A stretch of DNA of 60,572 nt from Clostridia bacterium (lineage in GTDB: Bacteria; Bacillota; Clostridia; Oscillospirales; UBA644), in contig JAGAOU010000032.1 in assembly GCA_017623595.1 (NCBI GenBank), forward strand, positions 1 to 60,572, given 5' to 3'. Below the pieces are notes generated by a model that worked only from the letters and a program-made list of their open reading frames with translations, searched no databases and was not told the DNA's origin. The translations under genes and the position numbers were made by a program. This document shows, piece by piece, positions 44,785-55,141 of this stretch (positions are counted from its first letter, which is position 1; each line of letters opens with the position of its first letter).

Positions 44785-45723
44785 TCAGGTTCCGTACTTT
44801 TCCAAAAATTCTTCGAAGCTGAGCTTTTCGTTCATCATAATGGTGGCCGCTTCCTTGCCCACATAGCGGTAATGCCAAGGCTCATAAATGATCTTGGTGA
44901 TCTCGGTCTTGTCCTTACGATAGCGCAGAACATAACCGTATTCGGCGCAATGGGCCTCCAACCACTTGTAGGCATCGGTCTGATCAAAGCCCGCATTGAG
45001 GCGCTGATAGGAGGGGGTTACAATATCGGCCGCCATGCCCGTATGATGCTCCGAGGTGCCGGGAACGGCGATAATGGTGGCGGTGACCTTCTTGGCATCT
45101 TCTTCGGAGTAGCCCTTATTCATATATTCCTTAACTTTGTTGTTAAAGTTTTTCGTCTGTGTTTCGATGGTACGGTAAGTGGAGCAAAGAATCAGTTCCA
45201 CGCCATCCTCCTTGGCGGCGGCGATCATGGCCTTCATCTCCTCGGCACAGCGGGCATCCATCACCCAGTTGCGCCCTGCGGAATAAATGGTGGCCTGCTC
45301 GAAGGTGTATCCATCGGGGACGGGATGATCAGGATTGGCAAGAAGCATGTACCAGGCATCCTTGTCAAAGGAATCGGTTTTATTGCTCGACACAAAATCC
45401 GACTTGTCGGAGGGGTCGGAGCTTTCAGTATCGGTGGAGGCAGAAGAGGACTCCTCGGTCGCCGTATCGGTGGTTCCCTCGGAGGACGTCTGTCCTGCAG
45501 AGGCGGAGTCGGTGGCAGAAGAGGTGGAAACCGACTCTGAGGTGGAATCCGAATCGGTATCGGTCTGAGAAGCCTGCACCCCATGGGAGGTGTCGGGGTT
45601 CTCCTGCGGGGCACCCAGCATAGACTTACCCACGGCAACGGCACAGACGGTCACGATGCAAAGAATCAGAATCGTGCCCAAAATCCCGCCGGAGGAATTA
45701 TGCTTTTTCTTTCCGGTTGCCAT
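44785..45723 (-). CDS. D-alanyl-D-alanine carboxypeptidase, VanY/M15B family
   Basis: The 312-residue protein trims the terminal D-Ala from peptidoglycan stems. It has an N-terminal membrane helix (ILGTILILCIVTVCAVAVG), then a Ser/Thr/Asp/Glu linker (about 40-110) very like those in the propeller array, then the catalytic domain. Zn ligands are visible in TSEHHTGMAADI and EPWHYRYVG. It acts outside the membrane in the wall. It lies in the ftsH operon six bases after the queG-like gene. Confidence 0.92.
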   Translation of the reverse strand: MATGKKKHNSSGGILGTILILCIVTVCAVAVGKSMLGAPQENPDTSHGVQASQTDTDSDSTSESVSTSSATDSASAGQTSSEGTTDTATEESSSASTDTESSDPSDKSDFVSSNKTDSFDKDAWYMLLANPDHPVPDGYTFEQATIYSAGRNWVMDARCAEEMKAMIAAAKEDGVELILCSTYRTIETQTKNFNNKVKEYMNKGYSEEDAKKVTATIIAVPGTSEHHTGMAADIVTPSYQRLNAGFDQTDAYKWLEAHCAEYGYVLRYRKDKTEITKIIYEPWHYRYVGKEAATIMMNEKLSFEEFLEKYGT

Positions 45724-45729
45724 AAATTA

Positions 45730-46524
45730 TCACTCCTCTAAAATGGTCAGATTACGCAGCATAGTGGCTTTTCCCCGCCATGCAAAGGCGCGCAGGGCAT
45801 ATTTTTCACGGAATTGACGGTCGCTCAGCCCCTCCAGATCGGAAAGAGTGAGCCGCGGCAAAAGTTCATTGGGGGGAAGGGCAATGGCCGCCACGGGAAG
45901 GCCCTGATTGTGGGGACAAGCCTCGGAGCATCGGTCACAGCCCCAAGCAAGACGGTTGGCACGGATCGCCGCCTGCTCCTCCGCTGTCAGTTCTCCTTTT
46001 TTCTGAGTTATGTAGGCAAGACACCTCTGATAATCGAATCCGTCCTCGGTCAAAGCTCCGTTGGGGCAGGCATTGACACACCGTCCGCAGGAATCGCAAT
46101 CCATCTTCGGTGGCGTTTCGGGCAGGGACACATCAAGATCGGTGATCACCTCACCAAGGAAGATGAAGGACCCGTCCCGCGTGATACAGAGATTGTTCTT
46201 GCCTTGAGCCGCAAGCCCGCTCATCAGGGCCGCCTTGCGTTCATCAATGGGAGAATTGTCGGTAAAGGGTTGAAAAAAATGTTGGGGGAAACGCTCCTGC
46301 AGTTCATCACAGATGCGCCGCAGGATCCCGCCGAAATAGGTGTGATAGTCGGGCAGAACCGCAAATCGTGCCAAATTCTGCCCCTCTTGGTTGGGGAAAT
46401 AATAAGGAAGCGCCGTAATCAAAACGGTCCTTGCACCCTCCAAGGGGCGCAAAGACACCGTCTCAAAGGGGGCGGACGCCACTCGGAGTCCGTGGGACAA
46501 AAAGAGGGAACGAATCTCTTGCAT
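45730..46524 (-). CDS. QueG-like double [4Fe-4S] protein (short form)
   Basis: QueG reduces epoxyqueuosine to queuosine in tRNA with cobalamin and two [4Fe-4S] clusters. The 264-residue product has both cluster motifs (CDSCGRCVNACP and CDRCSEACPHNQ) and part of the DUF1730 domain, but is shorter than typical QueG (about 300-380), mainly at the N-terminus. Reduced function or a different substrate is possible. It sits between ftsH and the carboxypeptidase gene. Confidence 0.8.
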   Translation of the reverse strand: MQEIRSLFLSHGLRVASAPFETVSLRPLEGARTVLITALPYYFPNQEGQNLARFAVLPDYHTYFGGILRRICDELQERFPQHFFQPFTDNSPIDERKAALMSGLAAQGKNNLCITRDGSFIFLGEVITDLDVSLPETPPKMDCDSCGRCVNACPNGALTEDGFDYQRCLAYITQKKGELTAEEQAAIRANRLAWGCDRCSEACPHNQGLPVAAIALPPNELLPRLTLSDLEGLSDRQFREKYALRAFAWRGKATMLRNLTILEE

Positions 46525-46548
46525 GGCGTTTTTCCTTCCTTATTTATA

Positions 46549-48459
46549 TTACAGATTTTCGGATTCCTCGGCAGGAGCACCTTCCGCAGCGGATTCACTC
46601 TGAGGGAAGATATCCTCGGGAAGCGTTCCGTCCAAAAGGGCACGGAACTGATCTCCCGTGATCTTTTCGCGGAGAATCAACTGCTGCGCAACGGCATGAA
46701 GCTGAGGCATCTTCTCGATGAGGATTTCCTTGGCGCGGGAATACTGACCGTCGATGATGCTCTTAATTTCTTCGTCGATGGTAGCGGCAACCTTTTCGGA
46801 ATAGGTCTTGGATTCGGCGGTGAAGTCACGGCCGAGGAAGACCTCTTCCCGTCCCGTACCGAAAAGGATGGGACCGAGCTTTTCGGACATACCGTAACGC
46901 ATGACCATCTGACGGGCGATTTCGGTGGCCTGCTGGATATCCCCGGAAGCACCGGTGGAAATATCATCCAGGCAGAGTTCTTCCGCCGCACGGCCGCCCA
47001 TGCAATGGATAATGCGATCCAACATTTCCTTCTTGGAAAGATAGCTCTTGTTTTCCACGGGCAGATAGGAGGTATAGCCTCCCGCCATACCGCGGGGAAT
47101 GATGGAAATTTCGTTGACCTTGCTATTGCCGTCGGCCACCACAGTGACAATGGCGTGACCCGCTTCGTGATAGGCGGTCAATTTCTTTTCCTTGTCGGTG
47201 ATCAAACGGGACTTCTTTTCCACACCCAGCTCCACCTTCATGATGGCATCGGTGATTTCCTCCATGGTGATGGTCTTGCGGTTGTTGCGGGCGGAAAGCA
47301 GGGCGGCTTCGTTGAGCACGTTTTCCAATTCCGCGGGGGCAAAGCCGGAGGTTGCCTTTGCCACATCCTCAAAGTTCACGTCATCGCCCATGGGCTTCTT
47401 GCGGGCATGAATCCGAAGAATCTCCTCGCGGGCCTTGACATCGGGCAGGTGAATGACAATCTGTCGGTCAAAGCGACCGGGACGCAGAAGCGCACTGTCC
47501 AAAACGTCGGGACGGTTGGTAGCGGCAATGACAATGACGCCTTCGTTCTGCTCAAAGCCATCCATTTCCACCAAAAGCTGGTTCAGGGTCTGTTCCCGTT
47601 CATCGTTGCCGCCGCCGAGGCCTGCACCTCTCTGACGACCGACGGCATCGATTTCGTCGATAAAGACAATACAGGGAGCATTTTTCTTGGCCTGTTCAAA
47701 GGTATCGCGGACACGGGAAGCACCCACACCCACATACAACTCCACAAAGTCGGAGCCGGAAATGCTGAAGAAGGGAACGCCTGCTTCTCCTGCGGTGGCC
47801 TTGGCCATATAGGTTTTACCGGTTCCCGGAGGGCCCACCATCAGCACACCTCTGGGAATACGGGCGCCCAGCTTGGTGTATTTGGTGGGATTTTTCAGGA
47901 ATTCCACGATCTCCTGCAGTTCTTCCTTCTCTTCGTCGGCGCCTGCCACATCACGGAAGGTAACCTTGGATTTTTCGTTATCCGCAAGTCTCAGCTTGGC
48001 TTTGCTGAAATTCATTGCGCCGTTCTTTCCGCCGCCCGACATTTGCCGAAGCATAACCCAGCCGATGAAGAACACCGCCCCAATCATCAGAATATAGGGG
48101 ATAGAGGTGATCCAAAGGGGCATGGACGAGGCTTGCTGCAGATCATACGAGGTCAGTACACCGTGTTCCTGCGCTGCGGTGATGAAGGGATCCACCTGGT
48201 CCAGGAAACGGGAGGTGCTGTAAAGGACGAAGGTCTTCTCCTCTGCGGGAGCATCCCCTTCGGGCTTCAGCTTATAGGTCAGTTCGTTGCCGACGATCTT
48301 GAACTCGGTCACCTGTTCATTCTTGAAATAACCGACAATGTCGGAATATTTCACCTTTTCGGGACTGGCAAGATCGGTGATCAGCACGATGGCTATGGTG
48401 CACATCGTAATCAGAATCCCCCATATAACAAGGGACCGGATAAGGTTTCTGTTCTTCAA
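46549..48459 (-). CDS. ftsH: ATP-dependent zinc metalloprotease FtsH
   Basis: FtsH is a membrane-bound AAA+ protease that degrades misfolded or regulatory membrane and soluble proteins. The 636-residue protein has two membrane helices (near 10-30 and 108-128) around an outer domain, AAA motifs GPPGTGKT and [10 protein letters not shown], and the zinc site HEAGH in the C-terminal half. The start codon is TTG, supported by AGGAGG six bases upstream. It follows tilS, a neighbourhood found in many Firmicutes. Confidence 0.97.
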   Translation of the reverse strand: MKNRNLIRSLVIWGILITMCTIAIVLITDLASPEKVKYSDIVGYFKNEQVTEFKIVGNELTYKLKPEGDAPAEEKTFVLYSTSRFLDQVDPFITAAQEHGVLTSYDLQQASSMPLWITSIPYILMIGAVFFIGWVMLRQMSGGGKNGAMNFSKAKLRLADNEKSKVTFRDVAGADEEKEELQEIVEFLKNPTKYTKLGARIPRGVLMVGPPGTGKTYMAKATAGEAGVPFFSISGSDFVELYVGVGASRVRDTFEQAKKNAPCIVFIDEIDAVGRQRGAGLGGGNDEREQTLNQLLVEMDGFEQNEGVIVIAATNRPDVLDSALLRPGRFDRQIVIHLPDVKAREEILRIHARKKPMGDDVNFEDVAKATSGFAPAELENVLNEAALLSARNNRKTITMEEITDAIMKVELGVEKKSRLITDKEKKLTAYHEAGHAIVTVVADGNSKVNEISIIPRGMAGGYTSYLPVENKSYLSKKEMLDRIIHCMGGRAAEELCLDDISTGASGDIQQATEIARQMVMRYGMSEKLGPILFGTGREEVFLGRDFTAESKTYSEKVAATIDEEIKSIIDGQYSRAKEILIEKMPQLHAVAQQLILREKITGDQFRALLDGTLPEDIFPQSESAAEGAPAEESENL

Positions 48460-48547
48460 AATAGGCCTCCTAAGATGTTCTTCGCTGTATTTTAATTAAG
48501 CCGATATTTCATTGGCGGTAATTTACGTAAGAAAGGGTAAACCATGA

Positions 48548-49852
48548 TTATTTTTCCGAAAGGAGCGGAAAATATCCCTGTTTCCCAAGGGTTGGCTTGT
48601 GTGTTTCCGAAATTCCAACGCCTTCGCACCATATTACGGTTCTGCCGTCGGCAAGAAGGAGCAAATCGTCCCGTTTGTGGGCGGGAATTTTCAATTCCAT
48701 CATTCGCTTTGCCAAGGATTTTGTGCCCCCTGCGGTGGAAATTTTATCGCCCGCACGGCGAGTACGCAGAGTCAAAGGAAGCGGTGCGATAAAAAGTGCT
48801 CCGCGATTCTCTTCCGTCGCCACGGTGGGAATCAGCCCCAGGATGCGGCCGTCGGGAAGAAGAGTCTCCTCGGTAACAATCATCGGTTCCACAAATCGAG
48901 CAGGAGCATTTTCGGTCAAGGTCAGACAATTCTGCCCCAGATGAAGGCGCCAACGGCGGTCAAATTCCACCGTTCCCTCTTCCTTTTCCAAAAGACCCAA
49001 GGCCTGCGCCGTCTGCTCGGCGGAAAGAGTTTTCCCCTTTCGCTCAAACATGAGCCGCAAAACCTCCGCCCGATCGGATTCGGGCAGGGTCTTCAATCGG
49101 TCGGCGGACAACGCCTCGGATTGGGCGGAAAGAAAGGTCTCCGCACGGAACTGTGCCGCCCTTTGATACCCCTGAAGCGAGGTGGCAGTGCGCCCCAGCG
49201 CAGCGGAAATGTTGGGGTTGATTTTGCGCAAGGTCGGCAAAACTTCATGACGGATGCGGTTGCGTGTATAAGAAAGATCCTCATTGGAGGAATCCAACGC
49301 ATAAGCAATTCCCTGCTCCTCACAAAAGGCCTCGGTGGCGGAACGGGAGCAACGGATCAGAGGACGGATCAACGTAATGCCCTCTTCGGTGCGCTTGGGC
49401 AAAATGCCGCAAAGTCCCCGCAGACCTGCCCCGTGAATCAGATGGAGCAGCACCGTTTCGGCCTGATCGTCCATCGTGTGGGCAGTTGCAAGGTGGGAGG
49501 CGCCCACATCAAGGGCAACCTGCCGCAGGAAGGCATAGCGCAGGCGGCGTGCCGCCGATTCCACCGTTTCCCCGTGTAGCATTTCCCGCCGCACATCGGT
49601 ATGCAAAACGCGGCAAGGAATGCCGAAAAGCTCACACTGACGGCGCACCAGCTCCTCTTCCCCGTCGGATTCGGGGCGAAGGCCGTGATGCACATGAGCA
49701 ACGGTGAGAGGGTAGGAAGGAGTGCGGGAAGCATACCATCCCAGCATGGCCATGGAGTCTGCTCCACCGGATACGGCAAGAACCAGGCCTCGGCAGGCCT
49801 CCTCCATCCCTTCCTCGGTCAGAGTCTTACGAACGGTTGGGTCAAGGAGCAT
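48548..49852 (-). CDS. tilS: tRNA(Ile)-lysidine synthase
   Basis: TilS adds lysine to C34 of the CAU-anticodon tRNA-Ile so that it reads AUA. The 434-residue enzyme has the PP-loop VSGGADSMAMLGW near residue 30, HTMDDQAETVLLHLIHGAGLRG, and C-terminal domains typical of the long form. The ATG at 49852 was chosen because GAGG from the dnaB end lies nine bases before it. Two further in-frame ATGs upstream (49858, 49879) remain possible. It overlaps the 3' end of dnaB by 11 bases. Confidence 0.93.
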   Translation of the reverse strand: MLLDPTVRKTLTEEGMEEACRGLVLAVSGGADSMAMLGWYASRTPSYPLTVAHVHHGLRPESDGEEELVRRQCELFGIPCRVLHTDVRREMLHGETVESAARRLRYAFLRQVALDVGASHLATAHTMDDQAETVLLHLIHGAGLRGLCGILPKRTEEGITLIRPLIRCSRSATEAFCEEQGIAYALDSSNEDLSYTRNRIRHEVLPTLRKINPNISAALGRTATSLQGYQRAAQFRAETFLSAQSEALSADRLKTLPESDRAEVLRLMFERKGKTLSAEQTAQALGLLEKEEGTVEFDRRWRLHLGQNCLTLTENAPARFVEPMIVTEETLLPDGRILGLIPTVATEENRGALFIAPLPLTLRTRRAGDKISTAGGTKSLAKRMMELKIPAHKRDDLLLLADGRTVIWCEGVGISETHKPTLGKQGYFPLLSEK

Positions 49853-51218
49853 CGCCATAGCCCTCAGGAACGGTGACATTGTTGGCCTGGGCGGTAAAGG
49901 CAGTGTAGCGACCGTCCCAGTTGAGGGTAATCTTCCCTACGGAGCCGTGACGGTTCTTTGCGATATGAACCACGCAGACATTTTTCTTGGATGCATCCTT
50001 TTCGTAATAGTCACGGGCGAGGAACACAACGACATCCGCGTCTTGCTCGATAGAACCCGATTCGCGCAGGTCGGAAAGCTGAGGCGTGGGATCCTCACGT
50101 TTTTCAATTCCGCGGGACAACTGGGACAAAAGAATGACGGGAACATTCAGTTCCTTGGCCATCATTTTCAGCGAACGGGTAATGGCGGAAATTTCCTGCA
50201 CACGGTTATCCTTTGCGGAGCCCGTGGCGGAGGACATAAGCTGCAGATAGTCGATGACCACCAGTCCCAGATTGGGCACCTTACGCAGCTTGGACTTCAT
50301 ATCCAATGCGGTAATGTTCCCCGTTTCGTCGATGAAGAAATTCAGATCCCGCAGGTTGGCCCGCCAGACCCGAAGCAATTCATCCCAATCCCGGGCATCC
50401 AGCTTGCCGAGACGGAGCTTTTCGCTCTCGATCTTACAGGAGGTGGAGATAATGCGGCGCACCAACTGCTCCTTGGACATTTCCAAAGAAAAGAATACCA
50501 CGGATTTTCGGGGATTGTATTGAGAAGATAAGGCAATATTGTAAGCAATGTTCAAAGCGAAGGAGGTTTTACCCACACCGGGACGGGCGGCAAGGATAAA
50601 AAGGTCACTGTTGTTCAGGCCGCCGAGGAAATTATCGAAGTCGGAGATGCCCACCTTGATGGGGGCAAATTTTCCCGTTTCATCCTTTTCCATTTCGGTC
50701 AAACGGTTGATCTCCTCCTTGGCAACCACGCCAAGCTTATGCAGCTGGACGGTCTGCTTGCCGTTGGAAATATCATAAAACTTCTGCTCTGCCAGCCCCA
50801 ACACCGTCGCCAAATCCCCATTGGAGAAGGACAGGTCGGTGATGTCCTTGCAGGCTTCAATCACCCGACGCAGATTGGCCGAATCGGAAATGATCTTGGT
50901 ATAATATTCAATATTCTTGACCGAAGAAGCGTTCTCGGCAAGAAGATAGAGATACTGACTGTCGTCCTCGGAGGTGAATTCCCCCTGCTCCCGCAGACGG
51001 CTCAGCAAAAGGACCCCTTCAATGGGCGTACCGCCGTCAAACATTTCCAGCATGGCTTCAAAGATCAGCTGATGCCGCTTGGCATAAAAATGCTCCACCT
51101 GCAAAGTTTCCGCCAGAAAGCCAATGCTTTCCGGGTCCAGCAGCACCGAGCCGAGCACGATCTGCTCCGCTTCGATATTATGGGGCAGTTGCCGATCAAA
51201 ATCGTATTTCTGTTCCAT
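49842..51218 (-). CDS. dnaB: Replicative DNA helicase DnaB
   Basis: DnaB (DnaC in Bacillus) is the hexameric helicase of the replication fork. The 458-residue protein has the N-terminal helical domain (IEAEQIVLGSVLLDPESIG) and RecA core with Walker A RPGVGKTSFALN, Walker B LVVIDYLQLM, and SDLRESGSIEQDADVV. No intein is visible. It lies between rplI and tilS. Confidence 0.97.
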   Translation of the reverse strand: MEQKYDFDRQLPHNIEAEQIVLGSVLLDPESIGFLAETLQVEHFYAKRHQLIFEAMLEMFDGGTPIEGVLLLSRLREQGEFTSEDDSQYLYLLAENASSVKNIEYYTKIISDSANLRRVIEACKDITDLSFSNGDLATVLGLAEQKFYDISNGKQTVQLHKLGVVAKEEINRLTEMEKDETGKFAPIKVGISDFDNFLGGLNNSDLFILAARPGVGKTSFALNIAYNIALSSQYNPRKSVVFFSLEMSKEQLVRRIISTSCKIESEKLRLGKLDARDWDELLRVWRANLRDLNFFIDETGNITALDMKSKLRKVPNLGLVVIDYLQLMSSATGSAKDNRVQEISAITRSLKMMAKELNVPVILLSQLSRGIEKREDPTPQLSDLRESGSIEQDADVVVFLARDYYEKDASKKNVCVVHIAKNRHGSVGKITLNWDGRYTAFTAQANNVTVPEGYGDAP

Positions 51219-51245
51219 GGGTTTTCCCCTTATCGGTTGTTATTA

Positions 51246-51695
51246 TCAGACCAGTTGCTCCACAAGAACGGTCAATTCCGCCGCAATTTCGGGATAGAGA
51301 CGGACCTCGGCGGTATACTGACCGAAGCCGCGGACGGCCAGCTTGAGGGAGATTTTTTTCTTATCCACTTCAATCCCGTGCTGTGCCTTCAGCGCCTCGG
51401 CGATGTCCTTGTTGGTTACGGAGCCCTGCAGGCATCCGTTGGCGCCAACCTTGCCCTTGATGATGACCTTGACGGAGGAAATGCGGGATTTCAGCTCTTC
51501 CGCATGCTTTTTCTCCTCTGCCTTGTGATGGGCGGCGGCGGCCTGCTGGGAATTGTATACGTTCAGATTTTCGGAATTGGCTTCCACCGCAAGACCGCGG
51601 GGGAAGAGGTAGTTGCGGGCGTATCCGTCGGAGGTGTTGACAAGCTCGCCCTTTTTGCCGAGAGATTTCACATCTGCTTTCAAAATAACTTTCAT
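51246..51695 (-). CDS. rplI: 50S ribosomal protein L9
   Basis: The 149-residue protein has the L9 N-terminal signature ([34 protein letters not shown]), the long linking helix and the C-terminal domain. L9 binds 23S rRNA at the L1 stalk base and helps maintain frame. AAAGGAA precedes the ATG. It lies 33 bases after gdpP. Confidence 0.97.
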   Translation of the reverse strand: MKVILKADVKSLGKKGELVNTSDGYARNYLFPRGLAVEANSENLNVYNSQQAAAAHHKAEEKKHAEELKSRISSVKVIIKGKVGANGCLQGSVTNKDIAEALKAQHGIEVDKKKISLKLAVRGFGQYTAEVRLYPEIAAELTVLVEQLV

Positions 51696-51728
51696 AACTG
51701 TCGATTCCTTTCAAGGTGATATGTATGC

Positions 51729-53702
51729 TTATTTGGGTTGGACGGGAACGCTTTCGACCAGGTATTCATCAATGAATCCGATCAACTGCTTTGTCGCATC
51801 CTCCAGCGAGGTTTTGGCCACAAAGGCCCCCGCCATGGTCAGATGTCCGCCGCCATTGGAGAATTTTTCCAAAATCAGCTGAACATTGACCTCGCCGTAG
51901 GAACGGCCGGAGATGCTGACGTTTCCGTTTTTGTCGGAGAAGAGGGTGAAGGATGCCTTTGCATTCTCGATGGAAAGCATTTCGTCCGCCGCCTGTGCCG
52001 CCGCAATCTTCAGATTTCCGTGAGCCTCGCCGTAGAACTTGGCAATGGCAAAATGCTTGCGGTACATTTCCGCCTCAGAAACAAAGCGCACCTTGTTGCG
52101 ATAGGTTTCCATATCGGTCTGGAAGTATTGCTTGACCGTGACCGTATCGGCTCCTGCCTTACGCAGAGTGGCGGAGGCATCGAAGGTACAGGTGTTGGTG
52201 CGGACGGTGAAGTTCTTGGTATCCAGGAATATTCCCGCCAGCAGAGCGTTTGCCTCAATGGCAGGGAAGGAATACACATCCATGTAATGGAACAGCTCGG
52301 TGACCATTTCGCAGGTGGAGGAGGCATAGGGCTCCTGATGGATCAGCTGGGGCTCGGAAATGCAATCCACCCCCTTGCGGTGATGGTCGATAACGAAAAT
52401 GCGTTTCGCCTTTTTGAGGATCTCGGGGGCCACCGTATTGTCCGCCCGATGGGTGTCCACCACCACAACGGCGGTACGGTCGTTCAGATAATCGGAAGCC
52501 TCCTTGCGGGTAATAAACCATTCCGCATGGGCAGGATCCTCCATGAGAGAACGAAGCAGGTTCCCGGTCAAATCGGTGGATTCATCAATGATGATGCGAG
52601 GCGTAATCGCCCGTTCGATGGCAATCCGCGCCATACCAACCGCTGCCCCGAGACAGTCCATATCTCCGTAGGTGTGACCCATAATCAACATGGTATCCAC
52701 CGTCTTCAGATGCTCGGACAGGGCATTGGCAATCACGCGGGTCTTTACGCGGGTGCGACGGGCGCCGCCGTTATTGCGGCCGCCGTAGAAGAAATATCCG
52801 CCCGAATGCTTCACCGCCGCCTGATCGCCTCCGCGGGAGAGGGCCATATCCAACGCCGCACGGGCAGTTTCCTCCCCCTTGGCAAAGGATTTGGCGTCAG
52901 CCCCCACACCGATGGAGATGGTGGGGGTAAGCTTGCTGGGCGTTTTGATGGAACGGACGCGGTCCATAATATCGAACCGATCCTTTTCGAACTGAGCAAG
53001 AGCCCGATTTTCAAACACAAAGAGATAGCGCTCCCGTTCACTGTGACAGAGGATGCCCCCCGAAGCCTGGGCCCAGGCATCGATCTCTTCATCGATCAGC
53101 GCCATGCAGGCGGAACGATCGCTTTCCTTCATCCCAGTGAAAACCTCATCGTAGTTGTCCACGATCAGATGCGCAACCACGGGACGGGAAAGGCGGTATT
53201 CCTGATTCAATTTGTAAAAATCGGTGGTATCAAAGAGATAGAAAATAAACATCTCATTCCGCTCATTGAACCGATAGTTGTCCATATAAGCGGTATAAAA
53301 CTTGCCGTCAAAGGAAATTTCGGTAATACGCTGCTCCAGAATCTCTTCATCCAGCTGATGCACATTATGGAAGGTCTTCAGGGTATTCTCCTCCGTAACC
53401 TTGATAAAGGCCTCGTTGTACCAGAGGATGATTCCCTTTTCATCGGATACAATCGCCGGCAGGGGAAATTCGGTCAGACGCTGCTGAGAGGTCATGTTCA
53501 GCATCTCAACAATGGACTCCGCCAGTTTTCTCTTCTTTCGATTCAGCAGAAACAAGCGGACCTCATTGATAATCACACAGAGGGCAAAGGCGATGGAAAC
53601 GGTCAGCCAGACGGTGCGCTCTGCCGTAATGACCAAAAAAATCACCGAAGACAGCAGGAACAAGTAGAAAATACGGTCCGCAACCGATTGCAGGCGCTTC
53701 AT
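51729..53702 (-). CDS. gdpP: Cyclic-di-AMP phosphodiesterase GdpP
   Basis: GdpP hydrolyses c-di-AMP, which controls potassium and osmolyte balance. The 657-residue protein has two membrane helices (about 10-50), a PAS domain (about 75-150), a degenerate GGDEF domain (about 160-300), and DHH/DHHA1 domains. Motifs are GHTYGDMDCLGAAVG, VVVDTHRADN, VIDHHRKG, and the C-terminal NGGGHLTMAGA. Its start overlaps the stop of the upstream gene by four bases (ATGA). Confidence 0.96.
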   Translation of the reverse strand: MKRLQSVADRIFYLFLLSSVIFLVITAERTVWLTVSIAFALCVIINEVRLFLLNRKKRKLAESIVEMLNMTSQQRLTEFPLPAIVSDEKGIILWYNEAFIKVTEENTLKTFHNVHQLDEEILEQRITEISFDGKFYTAYMDNYRFNERNEMFIFYLFDTTDFYKLNQEYRLSRPVVAHLIVDNYDEVFTGMKESDRSACMALIDEEIDAWAQASGGILCHSERERYLFVFENRALAQFEKDRFDIMDRVRSIKTPSKLTPTISIGVGADAKSFAKGEETARAALDMALSRGGDQAAVKHSGGYFFYGGRNNGGARRTRVKTRVIANALSEHLKTVDTMLIMGHTYGDMDCLGAAVGMARIAIERAITPRIIIDESTDLTGNLLRSLMEDPAHAEWFITRKEASDYLNDRTAVVVVDTHRADNTVAPEILKKAKRIFVIDHHRKGVDCISEPQLIHQEPYASSTCEMVTELFHYMDVYSFPAIEANALLAGIFLDTKNFTVRTNTCTFDASATLRKAGADTVTVKQYFQTDMETYRNKVRFVSEAEMYRKHFAIAKFYGEAHGNLKIAAAQAADEMLSIENAKASFTLFSDKNGNVSISGRSYGEVNVQLILEKFSNGGGHLTMAGAFVAKTSLEDATKQLIGFIDEYLVESVPVQPK

Positions 53703-54832
53703 TTCAGCACGTCACCTCCCAGAATTTTTCTGAAGTTCCAGCCAAACAGTCCGATCAGAACAAAAAGTTGGCTGACATAAGAATTAAAGGCAAACAGACA
53801 CATCACAAGCACTGCCACCATCACGGCGCGCAATGCTTTGGACTCCACACGGGTATTGATCACAAACAAAAGCACGGAAAATCCGGCGTACACAAGGACG
53901 TAATAGAGAATCTGATTGATGTTTTGGGCGAGAATCGGAAGAACCGACCCTTCGGCCCCCATCGCCAACGCTAAATAGGAAACAAAGAAAACGATCATCA
54001 CACCCCGTCCGGGAACATATCCGTCCAGGCGCCCCATGTAACTCACATCCAGCTTCGTGCCCCGCTTCAGCAATTCCTTGCAGATCCACCAAGAAACACA
54101 GAGGGCGGCAAAAACCGCAAGCGTAAAGAGGGCGGGAATCAGATAAACCAGATTCCGCGTAAGCGTCTCGGTAAGAGCCTCGGCAGATTCGGTGCGGAAC
54201 AGCTTGGTCAGAAGGGTTTCACCGCCGGGAATCTCCTCCTGGGAACAAATGACATCCTTGATCATGGTCACGGCGGGAAGCAATTTGTTTTCCACCGCCT
54301 GCACCGCAATGTCAAAGCAATATTTCAGCTGAAAAGAGTGGTTGGGAGAAACCTTAAAGACATGAATCACCCCCGCAAGGGCGGTACAGAGCGCAGAAGA
54401 GAGAAGTCCGATCTGCAGAGAGAAGCCGAAGGACTGACGGCGCAGAATACAGTGGGCCAAGGGATACCCGAATCCACCCCAGGTAAAGAGGGTCAAAAGC
54501 CCGTCCAACGCAGAGCCGGTGTAGAATCCGATGCCAACGCCCGCAGCAAGGGCAAGGAACATGGGATAGAGGGGAATGCGGTGCATCGTTTTCTCCACCA
54601 TATCGGGCTCGCTGTCCCCGAAGCCGACATGACGGTTGGGCACCTTCACCACCTGTTCCTGTGTCCCCCCCACTGTGGCCGCGGCAAAAAACGCATTGGC
54701 GGCTAAGAGCAAAAGCCCCCACACAAGGAGGGTTCCGTCATTATCCACCCGCGCCAGCAAGGCACCTGTCCCGAGAATCGAACAAAGAATCCCGAGCAGA
54801 GGAAAAAGATAATTGGAATTGTTTTGTTTCAT
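53699..54832 (-). CDS. YybS-like membrane protein (DUF2232)
   Basis: The 377-residue protein has about eight hydrophobic helices. The order yybS-gdpP-rplI-dnaB is conserved in Firmicutes and supports the name. A large loop of about 80 residues is in the middle (near FDIAVQAVENKLLPAVTMI). The function is unknown, though linkage to gdpP suggests c-di-AMP or envelope physiology. It is the first gene of the long operon and has a perfect promoter. Confidence 0.8.
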   Translation of the reverse strand: MKQNNSNYLFPLLGILCSILGTGALLARVDNDGTLLVWGLLLLAANAFFAAATVGGTQEQVVKVPNRHVGFGDSEPDMVEKTMHRIPLYPMFLALAAGVGIGFYTGSALDGLLTLFTWGGFGYPLAHCILRRQSFGFSLQIGLLSSALCTALAGVIHVFKVSPNHSFQLKYCFDIAVQAVENKLLPAVTMIKDVICSQEEIPGGETLLTKLFRTESAEALTETLTRNLVYLIPALFTLAVFAALCVSWWICKELLKRGTKLDVSYMGRLDGYVPGRGVMIVFFVSYLALAMGAEGSVLPILAQNINQILYYVLVYAGFSVLLFVINTRVESKALRAVMVAVLVMCLFAFNSYVSQLFVLIGLFGWNFRKILGGDVLK

Positions 54833-54904
54833 GGATCATTTATCTCCTGTCATATCCCCGAAATCGGGGGAGCAAGGTGTTATGATTATCATAGAGTATT
54901 AAAC

Positions 54905-54933
54905 ATTATACTATATATTAGCAGTATTGTCAA
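54905..54933 (-). promoter_or_regulatory. Promoter of the yybS-gdpP-rplI-dnaB operon
   Basis: Minus strand reads TTGACA, 17 bases, TATAAT. A small CCCCGA/TCGGGG hairpin follows in the leader. The rest of 54833-55141 is groES control sequence; I see no gene there. Confidence 0.92.
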
Positions 54934-55033
54934 GGGAAAGAGCGCAAATACCATAAATTGTTTGGAAAAAAGCGGTTTTTTCGGCACGAATTCGGTTTCA
55001 TAAAAATGACACAAACAGTTCAAAGTTTATCCA

Positions 55034-55062
55034 TTGAAATGCCAAGTAAATCCAGGTATAAT
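55034..55062 (+). promoter_or_regulatory. Promoter of groESL
   Basis: TTGAAA, 17 bases, TATAAT, immediately upstream of the CIRCE site. Confidence 0.9.
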
Positions 55063-55066
55063 AGTT

Positions 55067-55093
55067 TTAGCACTTTCAACACGAGAGTGCTAA
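55067..55093 (+). promoter_or_regulatory. CIRCE operator (HrcA binding site)
   Basis: TTAGCACTT, nine bases, GAGTGCTAA. Only the innermost base of the left arm departs from the consensus TTAGCACTC. It covers the predicted start of transcription, so HrcA would repress groESL until heat shock. Confidence 0.96.
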
Positions 55094-55141
55094 CTCACAA
55101 AAAACAGTCATATGATATTTTTTGAACGGAGGCGTTTTATA

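Noticed and set aside
45814-48495. 893-residue plus-strand reading frame opposite ftsH and the queG-like gene
   Set aside because: ftsH and the iron-sulfur motifs are unambiguous on the minus strand.
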